Source: Halopseudomonas aestusnigri (GTDB lineage Bacteria; Pseudomonadota; Gammaproteobacteria; Pseudomonadales; Pseudomonadaceae). From it: a stretch of DNA of 64,000 nt. Below are positions 19,702-29,228 of this stretch, piece after piece (positions within the stretch are counted from its first letter, which is position 1; every line of letters starts with the position of its first letter). The translations under genes were made by a program, and so were the position numbers. A model generated the notes under the pieces. That model worked only from the letters and a program-made list of their open reading frames with translations, was not told the DNA's origin and made no database searches. Location: the NCBI RefSeq assembly GCF_002197985.1, contig NZ_NBYK01000002.1, positions 151,041 to 215,040 on the forward strand, given 5' to 3'.

Positions 19702-20619
19702 ATGCCCACCCTGCTCGGAGACAAATTGGTCATCGCCATCTCCTCCAGAGCGCTGTTCGATCTGGACGAAAGTCACCAGGTTTTTGAGCAGGAAGGGCTG
19801 GAGGCCTATCGGCAGTATCAGATTGCCCGGGAAGACATTCCGCTGGAACCGGGGGAGGCCTTTCCGCTGGTGCAGAAGTTGTTGCGTATCAACAACTTGC
19901 TTGAGGGCGACAGCCGGGTCGAGGTCGTACTGATATCGCGTAACAGTGCCGATACCGGACTGCGGGTGTTCAATTCGATTCAGCATTACGGGCTTGGCAT
20001 CACCCGCGCGGCCTTCGCCGGCGGGCGCAGTCCCTTCACCTATATTCCCGCCTTCGGCTGCCAGCTGTTTCTGTCGACCCACGCCGAGGATGTGCGCGCG
20101 ACGCTGGAGGCGGGATTTGCTGCCGCCACCATCTTTCCCGCCAAGCGGGCCCGTGAGCAACGTGATGAGCTGCGCATAGCCTTTGATGGGGATGCAGTGC
20201 TGTTCTCCGATGAATCCGAGCAGGTGTTTCAGAAAGAGGGATTGGCTGCCTTTCAGGCCAGCGAGCAGGCGGCGGCGCGCGAGCCGCTTGGCGGTGGACC
20301 GTTCAAGCCGTTTCTTGCCGCGCTCAACCGGATCCAGACCGAGTTTGCCGGCGAACAGTGCCCGATCCGGACGGCATTGTTCACCGCGCGCAGTGCGCCG
20401 GCGCATGAGCGGGTGATTCGTACCCTGCGCGAATGGAACATTCGGCTGGACGAATCCTTGTTCCTCGGCGGCTTGGACAAGTCCAGCTTTCTTCAGGCGT
20501 TCGGCGCCGACCTGTTCTTTGATGACCAGGAGGGACATTGTCGACGCGCCGTTGATGTGGTCCCCACCGGGCATGTGCCGCACGGCATCAGCAATCTCAA
20601 ATCCCCGCATTCAGTGTGA
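19702..20619 (+). CDS. 5'-nucleotidase (NT5C1-like, PF06189 family)
   Basis: A 305-residue cytosolic protein with the family pattern LVIAISSRALFDLDESHQVF at the start, VVLISRNSADTGLRVFNSI in the middle, LRIAFDGDAVLFSDESEQVF as the second core and TARSAPAHERVIRTLREW, then GADLFFDDQEGH. Relatives dephosphorylate nucleoside 5'-monophosphates. Catalytic Asp in the ISSRALFDLD and AFDGDAVLF segments suggest a HAD-like mechanism. Cotranscribed with the upstream reductase gene. Confidence 0.8.
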   Translation: MPTLLGDKLVIAISSRALFDLDESHQVFEQEGLEAYRQYQIAREDIPLEPGEAFPLVQKLLRINNLLEGDSRVEVVLISRNSADTGLRVFNSIQHYGLGITRAAFAGGRSPFTYIPAFGCQLFLSTHAEDVRATLEAGFAAATIFPAKRAREQRDELRIAFDGDAVLFSDESEQVFQKEGLAAFQASEQAAAREPLGGGPFKPFLAALNRIQTEFAGEQCPIRTALFTARSAPAHERVIRTLREWNIRLDESLFLGGLDKSSFLQAFGADLFFDDQEGHCRRAVDVVPTGHVPHGISNLKSPHSV

Positions 20620-20693
20620 CCTGAGCCACTCAATCGGCCGTCGGTCGGCCAGTCCCTCGAGATGCCGTATGCGAGCAGGAGTTTATGGACTAA

Positions 20694-21761
<1,068 letters not shown>

Positions 21762-21788
21762 CGGGTAGCGGCTGCTGAGGGAGAGAAG

Positions 21789-21820
21789 AAGGCCGGCGTA
21801 TAGCGGTGCGCCGGCTTTTT
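21789..21820 (+). terminator. Intrinsic terminator of cysB
   Basis: A 7-bp perfect stem GCCGGCG/CGCCGGC with a 10-base loop is followed by TTTTT, 27 bases after the cysB stop. The convergent cysH gene ends just beyond it. Confidence 0.85.
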
Positions 21821-21825
21821 CAGTT

Positions 21826-22551
21826 TCAGGACTTGGCGATCAGGTTGCTGCCGTGCAGGCCGCATTCCTTTTTCGTTGCCTCTTCCCACCACCAGCGACC
21901 TTCACGCTCGTGCTGGTTCGGCAATACAGGGCGGGTGCAGGGCTCGCAGCCGATGCTGATAAAACCACGCTCGTGCAGCGGGTTGTAGGGAATCTCCAGC
22001 ATGCGGATGTAGTTCCAGACGTCCTCGCTGGTGTAATTGGCCAGCGGATTGAATTTGACCAATGGGTGCGTCGGGGTTGAGAACCCGCCGTCCAGCTGCA
22101 CCACCGGAACATCTGCCCGGGTCGGGCTTTGATCCTTGCGCTGCCCGGTGATCCAGGCATCGACGCTGGCCAGTTTGCGGCGCAGCGGCGCAATCTTGCG
22201 CACGCCACAGCATTCGCCATGACCGCTCTCGTAGAAGTCGAACAGGCCTTTTTCGCGCACATAGGCTTCAAGCTGCTGGTGGTCGGGCGACAACACCTCA
22301 AGCTCGATCCCGTAATGCTTGCGCACCTGCTCCAGAAACCGATAGGTCTCGGCGTGCAGGCGGCCGGTGTCGAGGGTAAATACCTTGACGTTCGGGTTGA
22401 GTTTCCAGGCCATGTCCAGCACGACGATGTCGTCGGCGCCGCTGAACGACAGCCAGAGGTTGTCGAAGTTGGCGAATGCCAGCTCCAGAATCTGTTGAGG
22501 GGATTTGCTGGCGTAGTCGATAGCCAGTTGATCGATGTCGAAGGTACTCAT
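21826..22551 (-). CDS. cysH: Assimilatory APS/PAPS reductase CysH with [4Fe-4S] cysteines
   Basis: A 241-residue enzyme reducing activated sulfate to sulfite. It has the phospho-binding [10 protein letters not shown] loop, and the cluster cysteines Cys114/Cys115 ([10 protein letters not shown]) and Cys202/Cys205 (GCEPCTRPV) that mark the iron-sulfur, APS-preferring class found in pseudomonads; the catalytic Cys230 is in KKECGLH. The start read from 22551 (MSTFDID) is preferred over the longer frame to 22617. It lies beside its activator CysB. Confidence 0.93.
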   Translation of the reverse strand: MSTFDIDQLAIDYASKSPQQILELAFANFDNLWLSFSGADDIVVLDMAWKLNPNVKVFTLDTGRLHAETYRFLEQVRKHYGIELEVLSPDHQQLEAYVREKGLFDFYESGHGECCGVRKIAPLRRKLASVDAWITGQRKDQSPTRADVPVVQLDGGFSTPTHPLVKFNPLANYTSEDVWNYIRMLEIPYNPLHERGFISIGCEPCTRPVLPNQHEREGRWWWEEATKKECGLHGSNLIAKS

Positions 22552-22768
22552 GGAAATCAGGCTCTCAATCCGGCGGTGGATCGGTGTGCCACCGTTCTGT
22601 GATCGGCAGTCTAGCAAAGGCCGCCTTAGTCCATCCTCTTTTATTTGGTTATACTTTTATGCGATTTTCGACTTAGAACGGCAGGCTCCAGCCGCCTTGT
22701 GATTGCGCCGAGACCCGCTTGCCGGTAGATTGTGCGCCAGTCTCAAATGTGAATCTCAGGAGTGTCGT

Positions 22769-23386
22769 GTGGAAATCGCTTGCCTTGACCTGGAAGGGGT
22801 GCTGGTCCCTGAAATCTGGATTGCCTTTGCCGAGAAAACCGGCATTGAGGAGCTCAAGGCAACCACCCGTGACATTCCCGACTATGACGTGCTGATGAAG
22901 CAGCGCCTGTCCATTCTCGACAAGCACGGCCTCAAACTGTCGGATATTCAGGAAGTCATTGCGACCCTCAAACCGCTTGATGGCGCCGTCGAGTTTGTCG
23001 ACTGGCTGCGCGAGCGTTTCCAGGTGGTTATTCTGTCGGACACCTTCTACGAGTTTTCTCAGCCGTTGATGCGCCAGCTCGGTTTCCCGACGCTACTGTG
23101 TCACCGCCTGATTACCGACGAAACCGACCGGGTCGTTGACTACCAGTTGCGTCAGAAGGATCCCAAGCGTCAGTCGGTGATTGCGCTCAAGAGCCTGTAC
23201 TACCGCATCATTGCCGCAGGCGATTCGTACAACGACACCACCATGCTCTCGGAAGCGCATGCCGGCATCCTGTTCCACGCGCCGGAAAACGTGATTCGCG
23301 AGTTTCCGCAGTTCCCGGCGGTGCATACCTACGAGGACCTGAAAAAGGCCTTCATCGCAGCGTCCAACCGCGACCTGTCGCTCTGA
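22769..23386 (+). CDS. thrH: Phosphoserine phosphatase / homoserine phosphotransferase ThrH
   Basis: A 205-residue HAD enzyme, the length of P. aeruginosa ThrH. It begins at GTG 22769 (AGGAG six bases upstream), giving the family start MEIACLDLEGVLVPEIW with Asp7 as nucleophile; motif II is ILSDTFYEF and motif IV is AAGDSYNDTTMLSEA. ThrH dephosphorylates phosphoserine and can move the phosphate to homoserine. Its last 58 bases overlap the end of the convergent kinase gene. Confidence 0.95.
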   Translation: MEIACLDLEGVLVPEIWIAFAEKTGIEELKATTRDIPDYDVLMKQRLSILDKHGLKLSDIQEVIATLKPLDGAVEFVDWLRERFQVVILSDTFYEFSQPLMRQLGFPTLLCHRLITDETDRVVDYQLRQKDPKRQSVIALKSLYYRIIAAGDSYNDTTMLSEAHAGILFHAPENVIREFPQFPAVHTYEDLKKAFIAASNRDLSL

Positions 23387-24321
23387 TCTGATGCAGCCGG
23401 CGGTCCCGCCGCCGGCTGCCATCGCCGCCGGACCGCCGGTGGCCAGCCGGTTTTGCTTCCCTTTCTGAATGCTTCCAACAGCGCAGCCACGCTGGTGATC
23501 CGCGCTGCCGGATCAAAGGCCAGTGCCGTGCGCAGTTCACGCCATACCGGTTTTGGTATGCCATGCGGTTTCTGTAAACCGGTTTCTTGCTGCATGCGCA
23601 TTGCCTGGCGCGCCGTCAGGCGGCTGAAGGGGTGATGCCCGCTGGCCAACTCATACAGGACACAGGCGACCGCATACAGATCAGCGGCCGCGGTCAACTC
23701 TTCGCCATCAAGCAGCTCCAGTGCAGCGTAACGCGGTGTCCAGGCGGCCAGACGTCGGCTGAGCCTGGGTAATCGCTGCAGGGGGCCCCGACAGCCTCGT
23801 CCCAGCCCGAAATCAAACAGACGCAGGCCGGCGGTGCTCAGGATGATATTGCCCGGCTTCAGATCACCGTGCAGCACGCCGGCGTCGTGTGCATGGGCAA
23901 GAGCAGACAGCAGGCCGACTGCGAGGGGTTGCAGCGCCGGCCAGGCCATCCCGTCGGGATGGTCGGCGATGATCTGATCCAGCGCAGGGCCCTCAAGCAA
24001 CTCAAGCGTCATGAATGCACGACCGCTCGCCGGGTCGATGTGGTAGCTGTAGGGGCGGATCACATTCGGATGGTGCAGGCGGCAGGTGAGGGCGTACTCC
24101 GCGTAAAGCAGAGCGTTGGCATCGGCATGGGCAGCAAATTGATCGTTCAGGGCCTTCAGTGCCACAGTGGGTTGAGGGTCGTTGAATTGCTCGCGCAGCA
24201 GGTCACGCACCTGATAGACCGCACCCATGCCTCCTACCCCAAGCAGGCGCTCAATACGGTATCGGTTACCCAGTAGTTCGGGTATGGCGGCTGGCGCAAC
24301 CGGAGGCGTCCTGGAGGGCAT
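23329..24321 (-). CDS. T6SS-associated Ser/Thr protein kinase, Stk1/PpkA type
   Basis: A 330-residue Hanks-type kinase: glycine loop GVGGMGAVY (28-36), Lys56 in VALKAL, catalytic loop HGDLKPGN (151-158) with Gly where RD kinases have Arg, DFG at 170-172, and an activation/APE-like segment TPRYAALELL. No membrane segment or vWA domain, so it is a soluble Stk1-like kinase rather than PpkA. It begins by TGATG overlap with the phosphatase gene and is last in the type VI operon. With the phosphatase and Fha it should form the Thr-phosphorylation switch that turns secretion on. Confidence 0.9.
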   Translation of the reverse strand: MPSRTPPVAPAAIPELLGNRYRIERLLGVGGMGAVYQVRDLLREQFNDPQPTVALKALNDQFAAHADANALLYAEYALTCRLHHPNVIRPYSYHIDPASGRAFMTLELLEGPALDQIIADHPDGMAWPALQPLAVGLLSALAHAHDAGVLHGDLKPGNIILSTAGLRLFDFGLGRGCRGPLQRLPRLSRRLAAWTPRYAALELLDGEELTAAADLYAVACVLYELASGHHPFSRLTARQAMRMQQETGLQKPHGIPKPVWRELRTALAFDPAARITSVAALLEAFRKGSKTGWPPAVRRRWQPAAGPPAASDQSDRSRLDAAMKAFFRSS

Positions 24322-25052
24322 CAGCTTGCTCCTGCACTGATTTTGACAACCACTGCGCTCAGGTTGTCGCGTGCCGGTCCCCGCAATGCCAGGCTCACCA
24401 GCTGCGCCGCACCGCTGCTGCTGTCTTGGTGTTCAAGGACCGAGGACAGTTGCGCGGGGCTCAGCTCGCGATGCAGGCCGTCACTGCACAGCAGCAAGGT
24501 ATCACCCGGTTGAGTCATGAACGCCACACTGTCCAGTTTAAGATGGTCATGCGCGCCGACCGCGCGGGTCAGTACATGGGCACCGGGGTGTGAGGCGGCC
24601 GCGGTGCCGGTTACAGCGCCGCGGTCTATCAGTTGCTGCAGCAGCGAGTGGTCGCGGGTCAGTTGGTGAAGTGTTTGCTGGCGCCAGAGATAACAGCGAC
24701 TGTCACCTGCCCACAGGCAGAGCGCCCGATTTGCAGTTGCCAGAAGGATAACCACGGTGCTGCCGACCGGACCGGCTGGCTGGCCCTGCACCTGGGTCAT
24801 GTCCTGAGTCAGCCTGCGGTTGACCTGCTGCAGGGCCTGACGCACCCGACGCTGGTTCTGGTCGATATTTCCAGTCAGCTCAAGTGCGCCCAGTGTGTCG
24901 ATTATCAGGCGGCTGGCGAGCGCGCCGTTGCGGTGACCGCCCATACCATCGGCGACCGCCCAGAGCCCGGAGTCCTGAAGGGCCAGAATGGCATCTTCAT
25001 TGTGTCGACGCTGATTGCCTGGATCGGTTTGAGAGCAGCTTGACCAGTTCAT
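24321..25052 (-). CDS. T6SS-associated PP2C-type Ser/Thr phosphatase (PppA/Stp1)
   Basis: A 243-residue metal-dependent phosphatase with all PP2C landmarks: RRHNEDAIL, VADGMGGHRNG, WAGDSRCYLW, LLLCSDGLH and ARDNLSAVVV. In type VI systems it removes phosphate from Fha and opposes the kinase. It starts within the tssM stop (ATGA) and its stop overlaps the kinase start by one base, so the order tssM-phosphatase-kinase matches P. aeruginosa HSI-II (icmF2-stp1-stk1). Confidence 0.93.
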   Translation of the reverse strand: MNWSSCSQTDPGNQRRHNEDAILALQDSGLWAVADGMGGHRNGALASRLIIDTLGALELTGNIDQNQRRVRQALQQVNRRLTQDMTQVQGQPAGPVGSTVVILLATANRALCLWAGDSRCYLWRQQTLHQLTRDHSLLQQLIDRGAVTGTAAASHPGAHVLTRAVGAHDHLKLDSVAFMTQPGDTLLLCSDGLHRELSPAQLSSVLEHQDSSSGAAQLVSLALRGPARDNLSAVVVKISAGAS

Positions 25053-28000
25053 TGCAGTCGGGCCGGGAGGTTGAAGTCTGCCAGCAGGCCAGGCTCGAAC
25101 GGGTTTGGAGCGCGTTGACTGTGCAGCAGATAGCGGGCACGCATGCCGCCGATATTGGCCCGTAGTTGAAGCGCGTCGCGTTGGTCCTCATGCTCGAGTG
25201 TCAGTTGCTCAAGCAGGCGAAACAGCGACCAGGTACCCTGCTGTCCATGCAGGGTCATTCGCCGGCCTCCCAGATCCTCCAGGGTCAAGCTGATGCGGCT
25301 GTCGTCCAGGCTTGCCGGCCAAGTGAACGCCTTGGGAATGATGGGGCCGTGGCGATATTCCAGCTGATGGTTCCCGTAATAAAAGCTGGCGCGGCTGAGG
25401 CTGGCATCAAGTGAGTAGGGTTCCAGGCGAAACCCGATGCCCGGCTCAAGCGGATTGCTGGCAAAAAAGCTGTCGTGAATGGTCCTGGCCCGGTTCAGTT
25501 GTGTCAGCAGCCTTGCGGACATGGGCAATGCCCGCCCGTCCAGCAGTCGCAGCCGGTAGCCCGCGTCCGTGCTGATCAAAAAGGGCTCCAGATACTGTTC
25601 GGTAAAGCCCTGAATAGTGCCCTCCTGCTGGAAGAAACGCTGGAAGTCGCCTAGCTCCACTTCCCGCTGACTGGCTGGATTGAAGGGGTAGTAGTCCGCG
25701 ATTGCGTCCCGGTATGGGCGATACACCTGGCTGCGATACTGGCCGTTCAGATACTCGGCCGCTGCGCTCAGCACGGTTCGCCAACTCTGGTCGGCAAGCT
25801 GCTTCACCCATAGCTGCAGCGGCGGCGGCAGTTGTGCTGCACTGTCGCGGGTCGCGCTGATAGCATCGCTTTGGCGCTGCATGCGTGCGCTGGCCATCTT
25901 GTAGGTAAGCAGTCCGCGGGCGCTGCTGTCGCTGAGCTGGGCGAGCTGGTGTTGCAATTGACCGATGCTTTGCAATGCGCCAGCCAATTCCGGAGCGGGC
26001 ATGGCATCGTCATCAAGCAGGCGGTGAAGGTGGCTGAAGTGCTGTTGCATGGCCAGCTTGCCTGCGCTGGGTGTTGGGTCGTTAGCGGTTGTCAGTCGAG
26101 TGTGCAGCCTGATCTCCTGCAGCAGCGTCAGCAGGAGTGAGTGCCCGGACGAGAGCGCCGCCAGCTGGTCCGCGCTAGCGCCGGAGTGTGGTTGCAGGCG
26201 GAGGCTGGCCAGGGCGCGATTCCAATGCGAGGTGTAATCCTGAAAGTAGATGCTCTCCACGTCTACCATCAGCGCCTGCTCGGTTTGCCTGTTAACCGGT
26301 TCGGCGAGGCCCAGTACCCAGTCGTCGGCCAGCAAGTCATGAATCAGCGCCGGACCTCTGGTTTTGATCAGGCTTTCATAGCCGGTATTGATGTAGAACC
26401 CGGGAATGTCGACCGGTTCGGATGTCAGTAACCGGTGGTGGCGTCCAAGGCGGGCATCGAGGCGGTAGTCGGGGAGGGATCTGGAGCGTTCCCGGAGCAA
26501 TCGGTAGCAAAGTCGGGCCAGGGGCTCTTGCCGCATGATCTCCCTAGCGCTGGCTACCAGGGACTCATCAAGCGTCTGGGGCGTTGGAGCGGAGGCAAGC
26601 AGGCGGCTTAAATGGGCCTCCAGGCTCTCTCTGACCGCGGGTTGTCTGGGGTAGCGGCGCGTCCACTCCGTGTGCATCCATTCCTCAAGGTAGGCGCTGT
26701 CCAGGCGCTCCGGCAGACCCAGCATCAGGTAAGCGCGCAGGTGCCCGATCAACTGCTGGCGGTCTTCAAGGTCGGTGCTCAGGCGGTATTCCAGTTGACG
26801 CATTACCAGTGGCAGCAGGAAGGTACGCAGTGCATCTGAATAGGCCTTTTCGACTACCGGCAGAGTCGCCTCGGACTGCTCAAGACTCAGGCGCTGGAGG
26901 CCGGCAGGCATCGACGCCGGCTGGGGTATCAGCGTTGCCGCGTAGCGGGTATCGAGCTGCTGAAGCAAGGGTTCGATTCTGCTGTGTGCCTGGACCGCGG
27001 CAGCATCCTGGACGACGTGTCGGCCAAGCTCGGCAAGTTGCTGCAGCTGCTCGGCCTCGTGCCCGTAGCGCCAAGCCCAGCCAGTTGCAGACAGTGTCAC
27101 ACAGGCTGCGGCGAGACCGACCGTGACCCGTTGCCTGGTGCGTTGTCGCGTGCGCTGCTCGTCTGCGACCGTGACGCCATCAGGCCGCCCGGCAAGCGGA
27201 TTTTCCAGTAATCGCCTGCTGAAGGCGCCTTGAACCGAAGGGCGCGGCAGCGAGCCAGGGATCAGAACGTCGTGTTCGCTGGCGGCGATCGTCAGATAGA
27301 TTCCATGCACTCGACTGCCATGCTGGTAGCTGTTGCTGTCAAATGCCTGGTTGAGGAACTGACGAAGCGACCCTTCCAGTTTCGCCAGTTGATAGGGAAG
27401 ATCGTAAAGACGGCCGCGGCGCAGGCTGTCCGACTCCTGTTGGGTTCGACAGAGGATTTGACGATTCAGCTGAGCCAGCAGCGGGCCAAGGGCGCCGGTA
27501 CTGGCCTGTGCCGGGTCCGCTGCACCCGGCAGCGTCGCGCCCAGTGGCTGCAGACGCTGCTCCGGTGTCAGTTGCTGGCATAACTCAATGATGCCGGGCA
27601 GCAGATCGGCCTTGCTCAGCAGCAGGTAAACCGGCAGGTCCAGTCCCAGTGCCTTGCGCAACGTGCTCAGTGCAAGCCTGTACCGGCGTGCCAGTTGGTC
27701 GAGCTCAAGGGTGTTCTGCGTGGTCAGCAGGTCCATTGGCAGCATCAGCGCGATGGCATTGAGCGCCGGCGCCCGACGCTGACGCAATAGCCCCAGCAGT
27801 GCTGTCCAGGCCGGTGAACGTGGCTCCTGATCTGCGGACGGCAGGCAGCTGCCACCCGCTTGAAGCCAACTGCAGTGGCTGAGGCTGTGCCACTCTGCCG
27901 GGCTGATACCCTGGGGCCCATGGGGGGCAGTGACAGTTGTGCAGTATCCGCTTAACTCTGCGCTTGCAAACAGGCGCTTCTTGCCCGAGTTCTCCGGGCC

Positions 28001-28372
28001 GAGCAGCAGATACCAGGGTTGCCGACGTTGCTGGCGTTGGCTTACCCCGTGCTCTGCCAGCAGGTGGCGACTTAATCCATAGCGTTGTTCCAGGGCGACG
28101 CGGGCCTGCAGGGTTGCTGCGTTACTGGCGGCTTGATCGCCGTTTGCTCGCCTTTGCTTGAGCTGATCGAGCAACTGCCAGACCAGCCAGGGCGAGAGCA
28201 GTATCGTACCAGCCAGCAGGCGGCTGCCGGGGCCGGCCAGTATGGTCTTGCCGTTGAAGGCGATGTTCGGGCCGAGCACCCAGATCAAGGCAGCGAGGAT
28301 CAGCAGTATCAGCAGAGACCAGCCGGCAGGTTTGCGCAGATAGGAGGCTACCCGCTGATAAAGGGCCTTCAT
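25049..28372 (-). CDS. tssM: Type VI secretion membrane complex protein TssM (IcmF)
   Basis: A 1107-residue inner-membrane protein, within the TssM range. Two membrane segments lie near the N-terminus (about 19-34 and 52-68) and a third near residue 440 (VTVGLAAACVTLSATGWAW). The cytoplasmic NTPase-like domain between them has a Walker A position GPENSGKK (125-132) in which Lys replaces the usual Ser/Thr. The long C-terminal part is periplasmic and should contact TssJ. The start read from 28372 overlaps the tssL stop (ATGA); an extra 57 codons upstream are rejected. Confidence 0.93.
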   Translation of the reverse strand: MKALYQRVASYLRKPAGWSLLILLILAALIWVLGPNIAFNGKTILAGPGSRLLAGTILLSPWLVWQLLDQLKQRRANGDQAASNAATLQARVALEQRYGLSRHLLAEHGVSQRQQRRQPWYLLLGPENSGKKRLFASAELSGYCTTVTAPHGPQGISPAEWHSLSHCSWLQAGGSCLPSADQEPRSPAWTALLGLLRQRRAPALNAIALMLPMDLLTTQNTLELDQLARRYRLALSTLRKALGLDLPVYLLLSKADLLPGIIELCQQLTPEQRLQPLGATLPGAADPAQASTGALGPLLAQLNRQILCRTQQESDSLRRGRLYDLPYQLAKLEGSLRQFLNQAFDSNSYQHGSRVHGIYLTIAASEHDVLIPGSLPRPSVQGAFSRRLLENPLAGRPDGVTVADEQRTRQRTRQRVTVGLAAACVTLSATGWAWRYGHEAEQLQQLAELGRHVVQDAAAVQAHSRIEPLLQQLDTRYAATLIPQPASMPAGLQRLSLEQSEATLPVVEKAYSDALRTFLLPLVMRQLEYRLSTDLEDRQQLIGHLRAYLMLGLPERLDSAYLEEWMHTEWTRRYPRQPAVRESLEAHLSRLLASAPTPQTLDESLVASAREIMRQEPLARLCYRLLRERSRSLPDYRLDARLGRHHRLLTSEPVDIPGFYINTGYESLIKTRGPALIHDLLADDWVLGLAEPVNRQTEQALMVDVESIYFQDYTSHWNRALASLRLQPHSGASADQLAALSSGHSLLLTLLQEIRLHTRLTTANDPTPSAGKLAMQQHFSHLHRLLDDDAMPAPELAGALQSIGQLQHQLAQLSDSSARGLLTYKMASARMQRQSDAISATRDSAAQLPPPLQLWVKQLADQSWRTVLSAAAEYLNGQYRSQVYRPYRDAIADYYPFNPASQREVELGDFQRFFQQEGTIQGFTEQYLEPFLISTDAGYRLRLLDGRALPMSARLLTQLNRARTIHDSFFASNPLEPGIGFRLEPYSLDASLSRASFYYGNHQLEYRHGPIIPKAFTWPASLDDSRISLTLEDLGGRRMTLHGQQGTWSLFRLLEQLTLEHEDQRDALQLRANIGGMRARYLLHSQRAPNPFEPGLLADFNLPARLQ

Positions 28373-29223
28373 CGTTTGACTCCCGGTTGTGCGGTGATGC
28401 CCGCGCTGCTGGTCAGGTAAGGCTCCAGCGCGGCGTTGCGGTGTTGCTCCAGATAATGGTTGAACCCCAGGAACAGGATTGCCAGACAGCTGGCGGTGGC
28501 AACCGCCGTCACCCAGCCAGGCACCGGCCTCACCGGGGGGCACGGTTCAGGGTGGACGATCTGTGAGCCCAGGTGCATATCCGGCGGGCTGCGGTAATGC
28601 TGTAGCGCGGCGTGCAAGCGGCTGCGAATGTGTTCCAGTTCTTGCTGGCCGCGCAGTTGCAGCCGGTAGCGACCTTCAAAACCGAGGCAGAGGCAGGCCA
28701 GCATCAATTCGAGCATGTCGATATGCCGGGCCATGTCCTGTGACAGGCGGGTGAGCAACAGAAAGAACTTCTCTCCCCCAAAGGTTTCCTGGTGGAAGGC
28801 GCTGAGAAGGCTGCGGCTGGACCAGTTGCTGTTGTTGCCCCAGCGGGTAGTGAGAATGGCTTCGTCCAGGGCGGTGCAGAGCACGTAGCGGGCAGCCTGC
28901 CTGCTGGCTGGCGCAACCTCGAGGTGTCTGCACTGCTGGTCAAACTGCCGTATGCCGGCTTCCAGGGTGACGCGCAGGACGTCGATTGGCTCGCGCTCGC
29001 CGCTGCCGGTGCGCAGGGCGACCAGTTCGGACAGCAGTGGCGCTGCGGCGGCGAGCAGCGGGTTGGGCTGCACGTCAGTGGTGCGGCACAGATCATCGTC
29101 TGTTCGCGGTGCGATGCACGCCGCGGATGCCGCGTGGTCGGTCAGCGAGTATCGAGTGTGCCCGGCCATGCTGCCGGACAGGATGACAGTGCGATCGTCG
29201 TCAGGGTAGTCGCCGTTGTACAT
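28369..29223 (-). CDS. tssL: Type VI secretion protein TssL (DotU/IcmH)
   Basis: A 284-residue cytoplasmic hook-like domain with a single C-terminal membrane helix (about WVTAVATASCLAILFLGF). Family landmarks are YVLCTALDEAILTTRWG, WSSRSLLSAFHQETFGGEKFF and LELMLACLCLGFEGRYRL. TssL pairs with TssM in the inner membrane and docks the TssK baseplate protein. ATG read from 29223 is used; a GTG read from 29247 would overlap tssK and is possible. No peptidoglycan-binding OmpA domain follows, so cell-wall anchoring would need another protein. Confidence 0.93.
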   Translation of the reverse strand: MYNGDYPDDDRTVILSGSMAGHTRYSLTDHAASAACIAPRTDDDLCRTTDVQPNPLLAAAAPLLSELVALRTGSGEREPIDVLRVTLEAGIRQFDQQCRHLEVAPASRQAARYVLCTALDEAILTTRWGNNSNWSSRSLLSAFHQETFGGEKFFLLLTRLSQDMARHIDMLELMLACLCLGFEGRYRLQLRGQQELEHIRSRLHAALQHYRSPPDMHLGSQIVHPEPCPPVRPVPGWVTAVATASCLAILFLGFNHYLEQHRNAALEPYLTSSAGITAQPGVKR

Positions 29224-29228
29224 GCAAG

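Noticed and set aside
28373-28543. N-terminal extension of TssM by 57 codons
   Set aside because: It would lie inside tssL, has no TssM-like sequence, and the ATGA overlap marks the true start.
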